Shown here: one piece after another, positions 1 to 6,082 of the stretch | Position numbering within the stretch: position 1 is the stretch's first letter | How the letters are laid out: each line of letters opens with the position of its first letter | Assembly: GCA_021159445.1 (NCBI GenBank) | Contig: JAGGRV010000496.1 | Span: 1 to 7,403 of the forward strand | Length of the DNA: 7,403 bases | DNA from: Deltaproteobacteria bacterium | Lineage (GTDB): Bacteria; Desulfobacterota; Dissulfuribacteria; Dissulfuribacterales; UBA3076 | Reading direction: 5' to 3' | Program-made: the position numbers and the translations under genes | Notes under the pieces: generated by a model | What the model was told of the DNA's origin: nothing | Databases searched by the model: none | The model's input: the letters and a program-made list of their open reading frames with translations, nothing else

Positions 1-36
1 GATCTTGCGTCTTCAACGTGTCTCATTCGATTCACT

Positions 37-49
37 TTAGAAGTACCGG
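37..49 (-). other. Displaced last codons of the calcium-binding protein gene
   Basis: On the minus strand these bases read CCGGTACTTCTAA directly beyond the inserted inverted-repeat element. If the element (one TAATTA plus everything to the other TAATTA) is removed, they rejoin the gene at 186-608 in frame and give …WFVN-Y-R-Y-F-stop, with TAA at 37-39. CcbP-like proteins typically end in WFxN followed by R or YR, so this is probably the original 3' end of the gene, now cut off from it. The junction arithmetic is read directly from the sequence. That it is ancestral is an inference. Confidence 0.65.
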
Positions 50-192
50 TAATTAGTGCCTGAACGAAAACTAACCAAAGCTGTCATTTCGAGCAAAGCG
101 AGAAATCTTATCGTACTGAAAATACAGGCATTAAAGATTTCTCCCTACGGTCGAAATGACAAAAAGAGGGGTTTTCGTTCAGACACTAATTA
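50..192. repeat. MITE-like inverted-repeat element, 143 bp
   Basis: The element has 22-bp terminal inverted repeats: 50-71 matches the reverse complement of 171-192 with one mismatch, and each terminus carries the palindrome TAATTA. Inside is a second hairpin: 82-92 (TGTCATTTCGA) pairs with 151-161, and 101-109 (AGAAATCTT) pairs with 134-142, with a loop around 110-133. There is no coding capacity, so it would need a transposase encoded elsewhere. TAATTA at both ends could be inverted-repeat sequence, a target duplication or both. A TA duplication, as used by IS630/Tc1-mariner type enzymes, is compatible. The inner 'GTCATTTCGA…AGAAATCTT' core resembles a repeat I recall from many bacterial intergenic regions. 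The element lies in the 3' end of the neighbouring minus-strand gene and supplies its stop codon. It could also fold in RNA as a 3' hairpin, but there is no U-run typical of an intrinsic terminator. Confidence 0.85.
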
Positions 193-608
193 ACAAACCA
201 GACACTATAATCGTCAAGTATCTGATAGTTAATTGAACTTCTGCCAACAGCCTCTAAGTCTTCTAACGGCAGAGTAAATTTTCCCTTATCTGAGATACGG
301 CAGACATTAGCAAGGATACCGTTATCTTCGTCATAATGATCATCAAAACTAAGGATTCTGTAATGGTCTGTGTATGAGGGCTGTGTCTTTTTCAATTCCT
401 CATATTCATCTTTGTCACCTGGCCCTAAGACGTAAAACTCTTCCCATCTAAAGTCCTCTATTCCAGTAACTATACAGGGAAATGCAATGTTTTTATTCAG
501 ATACTGAAAATACTTTTCCAAGTTCTCATCATTAACAACCATGTTCTCTTCATCAGTCACTCTTAAAATGGCCTGAACCCTTTTCATTTTGGTCCGTCTC
601 GATTTCAT
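186..608 (-). CDS. CcbP-like calcium-binding protein, C-terminus altered by insertion
   Basis: This 140-aa acidic, soluble protein has no signal peptide or membrane segment. Its C-terminal part (F-T-L-P-L-E-D-L-E-A-V, then S-x-N-Y-Q-x-L-D-D-Y-S-V-W-F-V-N) matches my memory of the CcbP calcium-binding family (Pfam Calci_bind_CcbP, known from Anabaena), in which acidic side chains bind calcium. The middle is rich in Asp and Glu (for example DDHYDEDNG), which suits metal binding. Two things are odd. First, the stop TAG at 186-188 lies inside the inverted-repeat element, and the usual residues after WFVN are missing but are recreated if the element is removed. Second, the ATG at 608 has no well-spaced ribosome binding site (AAGG abuts it), and the frame is closed by TAA nine bases upstream. 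A lysine-rich ORF with a good ribosome binding site overlaps in another frame, so the true product may start there through a frameshift. ATG at 587 is an alternative start. The coding call is good; the calcium-binding role is inferred from the family. Confidence 0.72.
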   Translation of the reverse strand: MKSRRTKMKRVQAILRVTDEENMVVNDENLEKYFQYLNKNIAFPCIVTGIEDFRWEEFYVLGPGDKDEYEELKKTQPSYTDHYRILSFDDHYDEDNGILANVCRISDKGKFTLPLEDLEAVGRSSINYQILDDYSVWFVN

Positions 609-726
609 CCTTGATTAATCCTGTATCATCGACACTAAATTCTATTTCGGGTTTATGTATGGTTTTATTCTTAATAGCCATTTGCTTCTTCTTTGTTTTT
701 TTCTTCTTGCTTGCTTTCTTAGCCAT
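553..726 (-). CDS. Lysine-rich small ORF overlapping the calcium-binding gene
   Basis: This ORF encodes 57 aa beginning MAKKASKKKKTKKKQMA, then a mixed acidic tail (IEFSVDDTGLIKDEIETD) ending at TGA 553-555. It starts with ATG at 724-726 and has a well-placed ribosome binding site, AAGGAAGA, six bases upstream. It overlaps the 140-aa calcium-binding ORF by 56 bases in a different frame: one skipped base would join them. From memory, CcbP-like proteins often begin with MAKK plus a lysine-rich stretch, so this is most likely the N-terminus of the same protein, separated by a frameshift (extra base or sequencing error) somewhere between about 615 and 555. Two runs of four A on the coding strand (587-590 and 581-584) lie in that interval. 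The alternatives are an independent small basic protein translationally coupled to the next ORF, or programmed +1 frameshifting. Confidence 0.55.
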   Translation of the reverse strand: MAKKASKKKKTKKKQMAIKNKTIHKPEIEFSVDDTGLIKDEIETDQNEKGSGHFKSD

Positions 727-732
727 AATTTG

Positions 733-740
733 TCTTCCTT
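733..740 (-). promoter_or_regulatory. Ribosome binding site of the lysine-rich ORF
   Basis: The minus strand reads AAGGAAGA, six bases before the ATG at 726. It is the only good ribosome binding site in front of the calcium-binding locus and favours translation starting at 726 rather than at 608. Confidence 0.6.
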
Positions 741-810
741 CTTATTTTGGTATGGGATGGTGTTATGAAGCTAAAAGATAACTTGATAGCATAAAAATTT
801 CCATTTTAGA

Positions 811-877
811 CACGGATTACTCCAATGAAATAGAAAAATAATGGCATTTCATGGGGCAGGCACGGATGGCCACGGAT
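811..877. repeat. Three copies of CACGGAT
   Basis: CACGGAT occurs at 811, 861 and 871, with start-to-start distances of 50 and 10 bases. It may be a decayed intergenic repeat (variants of 'cacggac/cacggat' are frequent in intergenic DNA of related genomes, from memory) or a set of helically phased binding sites. Seven bases is short, so the claim is weak. Confidence 0.3.
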
Positions 878-903
878 TGGGCGGTGTAATCAGGCTGTGC
901 CCT

Positions 904-1176
904 TCACTTCCTAAAGAGATCGCTGTGAGTTCCCATGCGCTCCAAGCGTAGGCTCTCCTGATCCATGGCATAGATTAAGATCCAGTCAGGTTCAACATAG
1001 CAGTCCCGGCAGTTGATGAACTTTCCCATGAGCGGATGGTCTTGGTGCCGTGGGTCAAGCGGAAGCTCTTCAGCAGTTTTTTTGACGACTTTCCTTAGTT
1101 TGGCGATATTCTTACCACGCTTGGCCATCCGCCTTACATCATGGGAAAATTGACGCGTCTGAGATAGTCGCCTCAT
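904..1176 (-). CDS. yafQ: YafQ-family mRNA interferase toxin (type II TA), atypical active site
   Basis: This 90-aa basic protein aligns along its whole length with E. coli YafQ (92 aa), a ribosome-dependent endoribonuclease that cleaves mRNA in the A site. Visible family features are the N-terminal F-x-x-D-V-R-R-M-A-K-R-G-K helix region, D-H-P-L-M-G (residues 46-51), V-E-P-D-W-I-L-I-Y (61-69) and the terminal G-T-H-S-D-L-F (82-88). Compared with E. coli catalytic residues H50, H63, D67 and H87, this protein has H47, Tyr60, D64 and H84: the second histidine is replaced by tyrosine (TAT instead of CAT, one base, at 997-999). The usual Y before R-D is also Cys56. The gene overlaps the antitoxin stop by ATGA and has GGGAG just upstream, so it is translationally coupled to it. 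The family call is firm. Whether it is an active toxin is uncertain because of Tyr60. Confidence 0.9.
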   Translation of the reverse strand: MRRLSQTRQFSHDVRRMAKRGKNIAKLRKVVKKTAEELPLDPRHQDHPLMGKFINCRDCYVEPDWILIYAMDQESLRLERMGTHSDLFRK

Positions 1177-1430
1177 GTCTCCCAGCTATGGAACATCTCA
1201 TCCAGGGAACCAAACTCCGTAATTTCCTTCCCTCGCTGGCTTTTCGCAATGGTCTCTTCCGTGACCTCATTGGGGATCTCTACCATAAATGGAAGTCCGT
1301 CTCTCAACGAGATCTGAGTGTAAAAAATGCGAATAGCTTCAGTTGGTGTGATCCCAAGGCGACGGAGGACGCTTTCTGCTTCCACCTTGGTCTCTGGCTC
1401 GATCCATGCGTGTACTACTGCTGTCTTCAT
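1173..1430 (-). CDS. dinJ: RelB/DinJ-family antitoxin
   Basis: This 85-aa protein is close to the 86 aa of E. coli DinJ. The N-terminal part fits a ribbon-helix-helix DNA-binding domain: a short strand around T-A-V-V-H-A-W (residues 3-9), a helix E-x-x-V-E-A-E-S-V-L-R-R-L-G, then I-T-P-T-E-A-I-R-I-F-Y-T-Q-I. The DGLPF motif that follows is diagnostic of RelB/DinJ. The C-terminal part should wrap and neutralise the YafQ toxin encoded directly downstream (ATGA overlap at 1173-1176). As in the family, it probably represses its own promoter together with the toxin. I chose ATG 1428-1430 by length and domain fit. ATG 1440-1442 (adding MNSI) is also possible, and neither has a strong ribosome binding site. 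The frame stays open to 1610, but that extension (60 residues, cysteine-rich, starting at TTG) does not look like protein of this family. The symbol follows the E. coli pair. Confidence 0.88.
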   Translation of the reverse strand: MKTAVVHAWIEPETKVEAESVLRRLGITPTEAIRIFYTQISLRDGLPFMVEIPNEVTEETIAKSQRGKEITEFGSLDEMFHSWET

Positions 1431-1642
1431 GATGCTATTCATGTCACATATGCAACACAGATTCAAGGTCACCGGCGACGACAGCACAACGAAAAAATAA
1501 GCTGCCCATGACCGTACCACAGGAATAAGGCAACGTGAGAAACATGATTTAACTGCGTTATTCACAAAAACAGTGTATATTAAGGGCTTGCTTTTAAGCT
1601 GTTTCATCAAAATAACATTATCATTGAAACTACAGCACAGAT
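1431..1642. promoter_or_regulatory. Divergent intergenic region between antitoxin and helicase
   Basis: These 212 bases must contain the promoter of the toxin-antitoxin operon (leftward) and probably that of the helicase (rightward). For the helicase, a weak candidate is TTGCTT at 1588-1593 with AATAAC at 1611-1616, spaced 17; TATATT at 1576-1581 is another possible -10. An inverted repeat GTTTCA (1601-1606) / TGAAAC (1625-1630) lies just before the helicase start and could be an operator. For the antitoxin, no clear promoter or RelB-type operator stands out, although TTGAAT on the minus strand could be a -35. The placement is by gene layout; individual sites are low confidence. Confidence 0.4.
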
Positions 1643-4600
1643 ATGGATCGGAAATTTTTTAGAAACAAAAGGGGCATAGATCAGCCAGGTCCCTGGAAGG
1701 ATCGACTAAGACACTCATTTCTGCCTGTGATACGCCAACGCGGCGAGTATTATGCCGAGCAGGGAAAGGCAATACTGAAAGAGGTCTCACATGGAAAAAT
1801 TATAGCTGCAGTCCAGGGTTCAAAGCTCTATACAGCGACAGTAGTTGACAGACATTCAGGAGACGGCAAAATTCTCGTTTCCTGCACATGTCCCTTTTTT
1901 CAACAGGGTTTTCCCTGCAAGCACCTGTGGGCAGCCATAGTTGAAGCAGACAGGATCTTGGCAGCAGGGGGAATGCCGACCCTTTCCGGCGATGATAAAT
2001 ATAAAAAGGCCCGGCCTAAGGAAAAGACCGATTGGCGAACACTGTTTACAGATGCCCTCTGGCAAGGAAAACCGCTAGCCGCTCCATGGCTGGATGGTTC
2101 CAGCAAGTTCGTCCTGTGCTACGACCTGAACGTCACTTCGGTGAGCGTAGAAGTGTCTGCCTTTGAAAGATACCTTAGAAAAGACGGTACACTGGGAAGA
2201 GAACGGAAACTTCAGGCAGCTACCATAGAACACAGGGGTCTTCCCAAGGTGGATCGTGCCATAATTGCCATGCTGGACAATGTGTCCGGGAGAACTTCAA
2301 GAAATAATTTTTTCCGATATTACCAGCCGACTCACAAAGATTTTGTAGACCTTGCCTTAGAACCAAGAGACCTTGAACTCGTCCTGCCTCTGCTGGCCGA
2401 GACAAAACGTTGCAAAGTATTTCACCCAGCCAAAAAACAACTGGCAGATCCCCTCCATATGGCAGTCCCATCTACTGCATTACTGGAACTGGCAGCAGAA
2501 CAAAAAGCCAAAAAGAAAAAAAGGGAGCTTAAGCTCGTGCCATCAGTAAGGCTGAAAATAGATGGCAAAGACGTGCCGCTTTCGAATATACCTGTTTTTT
2601 TTCATACCTCGCCGGTGCTTTTCATATATGACGGGTATCTTTTCGAGCTGCCGGGACCCAGCCTTTCGTGGATAAGGGCTGCGTTGAAATCAGAAGAGAT
2701 AGAGATATCCAGGAAAGACATCCGGGACCTTGTGGTCCAGGCAGAATCTCTTCCAGGCGCCCCTAAAATTCGCCTGCCGGAGGAGATAGCGCCCAAAACC
2801 ATACAAAATTTATTTCCAAAACCATTACTTATAGTAGAGCTTGAGAAAGATCTCTTACAGGCCCAGGTCTTTATGAACTATGAAGATCTGGAAATAGACT
2901 GGCATGATCCAAGACCCTCTGTGCTGAATACTGAAAGATGGCAACGGGTAAAACGAAATAAAGATGCTGAATCCGAGGTCCTAATGGGACTATTTGACAA
3001 AGGATTTCGACAAGAGGACCAGCTATTTCAAAGAGATATTAAAGGTGCGGCCGAAGTCCTTTCAGAATTGACAGAAGATGGTTGGATGGTCCAGGGACAA
3101 AACAGAAAGCCTTTCAGGGGAGGTCGCATCACCGAACTAAGTATCTCATCCGGCATAGACTGGTTTGATTTGGAAGGCGGAATATCCTTTGGGAAACATG
3201 TAGTCTCGTTGCCAAGGGCCATTAAGGCATTTCTAAGGGGAGAACAAACGGTTAAGCTTGGTGACGGAAGCACAGGACTGCTTCCCGAGAAGTGGCTTTC
3301 CCGCAACCTGCCAGTACTTGAACTGGGTGCTGCGTTGGGACAAAAAAATCACGGCAAGACGCTCAGGTTTCCATCGACCCAAGCATTAATCCTGGACGTT
3401 CTGCTGGAAGAGAATGAAGTCGAGTCCGTTGACCAGCGTTTCCTTGAGATAAAAAATGCCCTGAAAAACTTCTCAGGAATTGAACGGGTCCCTGTACCTG
3501 CCGGTTTCAAAGGCGTCCTTCGGCCATACCAGGAAGATGCCATGGGCTGGTTTGCCTTTTTAAAGAAGTTCAATTTTGGAGGCATACTCGCCGATGACAT
3601 GGGGCTCGGCAAGACAGTACAGGTCCTTGCATGGCTCGCAGGAGAGATGGAAAAAGGAAAACAAGGGCCGTCCCTTGTAGTGAGCCCAACCTCTGTCCTG
3701 TTTAGCTGGCAGGCGGAAGCAAAGCGTTTTGTCCCTGATTTAAAAATACTTGCCTATGCTGGAAACAATCATTCAGACCTTATTAAAGAAATAGACCAGG
3801 CTGATCTGGTAATCACCACCTATGGTCTGGTAAGGCGTGATATAGAAATCCTTAAAGATTTGCAGTTCAATTATATCATTCTGGATGAAAGCCAGGCGAT
3901 CAAAAATTCCAACTCCCAGATTGCCAAAGCAGTGCGGCTGCTCAGGGCCGGGCACAGGCTGTGTCTGACAGGCACGCCGCTTGAAAACAACGTGGGAGAA
4001 CTCTGGTCCCAGATGGAATTCCTGAATCCCAAACTCCTAGGTTCCAGGGCGGTCTTTGACAGGAGGTTTGCAAAACCTATAGCCCAGGGAGATAAAACGG
4101 CCCGGGATATCCTTAAAAAAATGGTAAAGGCTTTTCTCCTCAGGCGCAATAAAGAGGCCGTAGCCAAAGAAATTCAGGGAAAAATGGAGCACGTAATACT
4201 CTGTCCCATGACCGATGGACAGACCAGGATTTATTCCCGGGTTCGAGACCACTACCGCGCCTCAATATTGGCAACCATAGAACAGCAGGGTCTCAACAGG
4301 AGCCGCATAAAGATACTGGAGGGACTCCTCAGGCTTCGCCAGGCAGCCAACCACCCTGCCCTTATCGGAGAGGATAGCGCAGGATCAGGCAAACTGGACA
4401 ATCTCATGATATTGATAAAAGAGGCCATTTCAGGTGGACATAAGGCCCTGGTCTTTTCCCAATTTACCAAAATGCTGGGGCTGATCCGTCGCTCCCTGGA
4501 TTATGCGGGTATAATATATGAATACCTTGATGGGAGGACGCCCCAGGCAAGACGTAAAGACAGGGTACGCAATTTTCAGGACAACGAAGATATTAAGCTC

Positions 4601-4897
4601 TTCCTTATTAGCCTTAAGGCCGGCGGCCTGGGGCTTAATCTCACAGCAGCGGATCATGTATTTCTTGTAGATCCGTGGTGGAACCCGGCAGTGGAACTTC
4701 AGGCGGTCGATCGAACCCACCGCATCGGACAGGAAAAAAAAGTATTCACCTATCGCTTCATTACAGCCGAAACAGTAGAAGAGAAGGTCCTTGCTTTGCA
4801 GGAGAAAAAGCGTGAACTGGTCAGCGCCATCCTGAGTGGTGGGCAGGACATGTTACGGCAGTTATCCAGAGAGGATCTGGATCTCCTGTTCTCGTAA
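1643..4897 (+). CDS. SWIM zinc-finger SNF2-family DNA-dependent ATPase (HepA/RapA-like superfamily)
   Basis: This 1084-aa soluble protein begins with a SWIM zinc finger, C81-x-C83-x8-C92-x-H94, a likely DNA- or protein-binding module. A long middle region (about 130-600) has no motif I can name with certainty; part of it probably corresponds to the bacterial SNF2-associated domain. The SNF2 motor follows: LRPYQ (626-630), Walker A D-D-M-G-L-G-K-T with K657, Walker B D748-E-S-Q, motif III LTGTPLENN (775-783), then the second RecA lobe with KALVFSQFT (from 934), S-L-K-A-G-G-L-G-L-N (990-999) and motif VI Q-A-V-D-R-T-H-R-I-G-Q (1020-1030). All ATPase motifs are intact. SNF2 ATPases translocate on duplex DNA and remodel protein-DNA complexes, for example RapA recycling RNA polymerase; the substrate of this one is unknown. 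ATG 1643 is the only sensible start because TGA lies in frame at 1625-1627, but its ribosome binding site is weak. No methylase or nuclease partner is adjacent. Confidence 0.95.
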   Translation: MDRKFFRNKRGIDQPGPWKDRLRHSFLPVIRQRGEYYAEQGKAILKEVSHGKIIAAVQGSKLYTATVVDRHSGDGKILVSCTCPFFQQGFPCKHLWAAIVEADRILAAGGMPTLSGDDKYKKARPKEKTDWRTLFTDALWQGKPLAAPWLDGSSKFVLCYDLNVTSVSVEVSAFERYLRKDGTLGRERKLQAATIEHRGLPKVDRAIIAMLDNVSGRTSRNNFFRYYQPTHKDFVDLALEPRDLELVLPLLAETKRCKVFHPAKKQLADPLHMAVPSTALLELAAEQKAKKKKRELKLVPSVRLKIDGKDVPLSNIPVFFHTSPVLFIYDGYLFELPGPSLSWIRAALKSEEIEISRKDIRDLVVQAESLPGAPKIRLPEEIAPKTIQNLFPKPLLIVELEKDLLQAQVFMNYEDLEIDWHDPRPSVLNTERWQRVKRNKDAESEVLMGLFDKGFRQEDQLFQRDIKGAAEVLSELTEDGWMVQGQNRKPFRGGRITELSISSGIDWFDLEGGISFGKHVVSLPRAIKAFLRGEQTVKLGDGSTGLLPEKWLSRNLPVLELGAALGQKNHGKTLRFPSTQALILDVLLEENEVESVDQRFLEIKNALKNFSGIERVPVPAGFKGVLRPYQEDAMGWFAFLKKFNFGGILADDMGLGKTVQVLAWLAGEMEKGKQGPSLVVSPTSVLFSWQAEAKRFVPDLKILAYAGNNHSDLIKEIDQADLVITTYGLVRRDIEILKDLQFNYIILDESQAIKNSNSQIAKAVRLLRAGHRLCLTGTPLENNVGELWSQMEFLNPKLLGSRAVFDRRFAKPIAQGDKTARDILKKMVKAFLLRRNKEAVAKEIQGKMEHVILCPMTDGQTRIYSRVRDHYRASILATIEQQGLNRSRIKILEGLLRLRQAANHPALIGEDSAGSGKLDNLMILIKEAISGGHKALVFSQFTKMLGLIRRSLDYAGIIYEYLDGRTPQARRKDRVRNFQDNEDIKLFLISLKAGGLGLNLTAADHVFLVDPWWNPAVELQAVDRTHRIGQEKKVFTYRFITAETVEEKVLALQEKKRELVSAILSGGQDMLRQLSREDLDLLFS

Positions 4898-4926
4898 TTA
4901 CACCGGCAAGTGGTTCAGGATTGAAA

Positions 4927-4932
4927 AAGGAG
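4927..4932 (+). promoter_or_regulatory. Strong ribosome binding site oddly far from the kinase ATG
   Basis: AAGGAG, within a purine-rich AAAAAGGAGA, lies 28 bases before the ATG at 4961. Seven bases after it comes ATC (4940-4942), in frame with the kinase and with no stop between. No ATG, GTG or TTG occurs at normal spacing in any frame. Either translation starts at the rare codon AUC (adding seven residues), or the site is brought near the ATG by RNA folding, or it is not used. Confidence 0.45.
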
Positions 4933-4960
4933 ACAGCCTATCAACTCCGTCCGACTATCA

Positions 4961-6043
4961 ATGAACACGCCTCTGAATAATAGTGACAGGCATTGCCCTT
5001 TCAGCAAAGAACTATGCCATGGGATTTGTATCTATGCCAATATCCTGGAAAATATCAATCTAGGCTTAATTGCATTTGACACCAAAGAAAAAACCGTTGT
5101 TTTTCAGAACAAAACCGCCATTAATATGTTCGAAACAATTACTCCTAAAGATTACAAAGCACTCAGTGCCATTCTTCTTCCCAAAAGGATAGAAAATATT
5201 CACATAGAGGATATCCCGTCTCAAAAGACACTAAGGTATGGTGGCAGGTTCTTAGGTTATTCGGTTTATACTGTGTCCAATAGATATCTCTGGATATTCA
5301 TAAGTGATATTACCGAGAAAGCAAGACTTGAATCAATCGCTGAAGCTACAAATATGATGAATAATATAGGATATATTTTTTTCGGAATAAGACACGAAAT
5401 CGGCAATCCTCTTAATTCCCTGAAAATGGCCTTGAGTGTTCTGCAAAAAAATATTAACCGGTATTCTTCAAAAGATATATTGGAATTTCTGGACCGTGCT
5501 CTAAATGAGATATCCCGAATGGAATACCTTCTTAAGTCCTTAAAAAGTTTCAATATGTTTGAAAAATTGCATATCTGTAATGTAGACCTGCCATCCTTTA
5601 TGGAAAAATTTCTTCCTTTAGTGAAAAACGACTTTGAGAAAAGGAATATTAAGATCAAAACCATATTCTCGCCGGATGTTAAATATGCTCGTGTTGATCC
5701 CAGGACACTTCAGCAGATAATGTTGAATATCATGATTAATGCTTATGATGCCCTTAACGATTCTGAAAGACCGGAAATTCTCATAACCATGAAAAGAAAG
5801 GAAGGTCTGATATGGATAAACATTAATGACAACGGATGTGGTATGACTTGGGAACAACAAAGAAATCTCTTCAGGCCTTTTTATACTTCTAAGCTACAAG
5901 GTACAGGCCTTGGGCTAACACTCACGAAAAAAAAGTTAGCTCAAATGAACGGAAATATATCGATCAGCAGTGTAAAAAACAAAGGCACCACAGTAACGAT
6001 ATCTATGCCGGAAGGTCAGGATAATAATAGCGAAACCGCCTGA
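4961..6043 (+). CDS. Cytoplasmic PAS-type sensor histidine kinase
   Basis: This 360-aa protein has no transmembrane segment or signal peptide. The N-terminus contains a cysteine cluster, C12-x6-C19-x3-C23 (also H11 and H20), followed by a PAS-like fold (about 24-125: N-I-N-L-G-L-I-A-F-D … Y-L-W-I-F-I-S-D-I-T-E-K). A helical linker leads to the dimerisation/phosphoacceptor region with H145 in R-H-E-I-G-N-P-L-N. The HATPase domain shows the N box (N260 in N-A-Y-D-A), the G1 box D290-N-G-C-G-M, the F-x-P-F-Y-T-S-K box, and G2 G-T-G-L-G-L (314-319), so autophosphorylation should be intact. It should sense a cytoplasmic signal, perhaps redox or metal through the cysteines (inference), and pass phosphate to the response regulator encoded 39 bases downstream. 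The ATG at 4961 is the first canonical start, but the strong ribosome binding site points to a possible AUC start at 4940. Confidence 0.93.
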   Translation: MNTPLNNSDRHCPFSKELCHGICIYANILENINLGLIAFDTKEKTVVFQNKTAINMFETITPKDYKALSAILLPKRIENIHIEDIPSQKTLRYGGRFLGYSVYTVSNRYLWIFISDITEKARLESIAEATNMMNNIGYIFFGIRHEIGNPLNSLKMALSVLQKNINRYSSKDILEFLDRALNEISRMEYLLKSLKSFNMFEKLHICNVDLPSFMEKFLPLVKNDFEKRNIKIKTIFSPDVKYARVDPRTLQQIMLNIMINAYDALNDSERPEILITMKRKEGLIWININDNGCGMTWEQQRNLFRPFYTSKLQGTGLGLTLTKKKLAQMNGNISISSVKNKGTTVTISMPEGQDNNSETA

Positions 6044-6067
6044 TTTTCCAAAAATAATCATATATAT

Positions 6068-6075
6068 AAAGGAAG
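6068..6075 (+). promoter_or_regulatory. Ribosome binding site of the response regulator
   Basis: AAAGGAAG lies seven bases before ATG 6083 and supports that start. No terminator is visible in the 39 bases after the kinase, which fits cotranscription. Confidence 0.65.
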
Positions 6076-6082
6076 CCCCGGC

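Larger units (their letters stand above)
727..903. other. Gene-free interval with short CACGGAT repeats
   Basis: No ORF of useful size is present on either strand. The interval separates the toxin gene, whose stop lies at 904-906, from the downstream minus-strand lysine-rich ORF, and so should hold the promoter of the latter. I found no convincing -35/-10 pair. CACGGAT occurs at 811-817, 861-867 and 871-877. No intrinsic terminator with a U-run is visible after the toxin gene. Confidence 0.5.

Noticed and set aside
50..192. The inverted-repeat element as an intrinsic terminator
   Set aside because: The hairpins are long and imperfect and are not followed by a T-run on either strand; the terminal inverted repeats and the restored empty site favour a mobile element.
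727..830. Sigma-70 promoter for the lysine-rich ORF
   Set aside because: TATGCT and TATCTT could be -10 boxes, but neither has a fitting -35 at 16-18 bases.
1443..1460. TGTGTTGCATATGTGACA on the minus strand as an antitoxin operator
   Set aside because: Apart from the central CATATG and outer TGT/ACA it is not symmetrical enough to claim.
1188..1511. Plus-strand 107-aa ORF
   Set aside because: It lies antisense to the antitoxin gene, has no recognisable domain or ribosome binding site, and is explained as a shadow of the RelB/DinJ frame.
1431..1610. 60-residue N-terminal extension of the antitoxin
   Set aside because: The frame is open but starts at TTG, is unlike RelB/DinJ proteins, and would occupy the promoter region; the family length fits the 1430 start.
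1643..4897. Reading the SNF2 gene as part of a DISARM-like or other multi-gene phage defence system
   Set aside because: No methyltransferase, DUF1998, phospholipase D or nuclease gene is adjacent; the neighbours are a toxin-antitoxin pair and a two-component system.
5266..5664. 132-aa minus-strand ORF within the histidine kinase
   Set aside because: It is fully antisense to a strongly supported kinase gene; its composition is that of a reverse-complement shadow with no domain.
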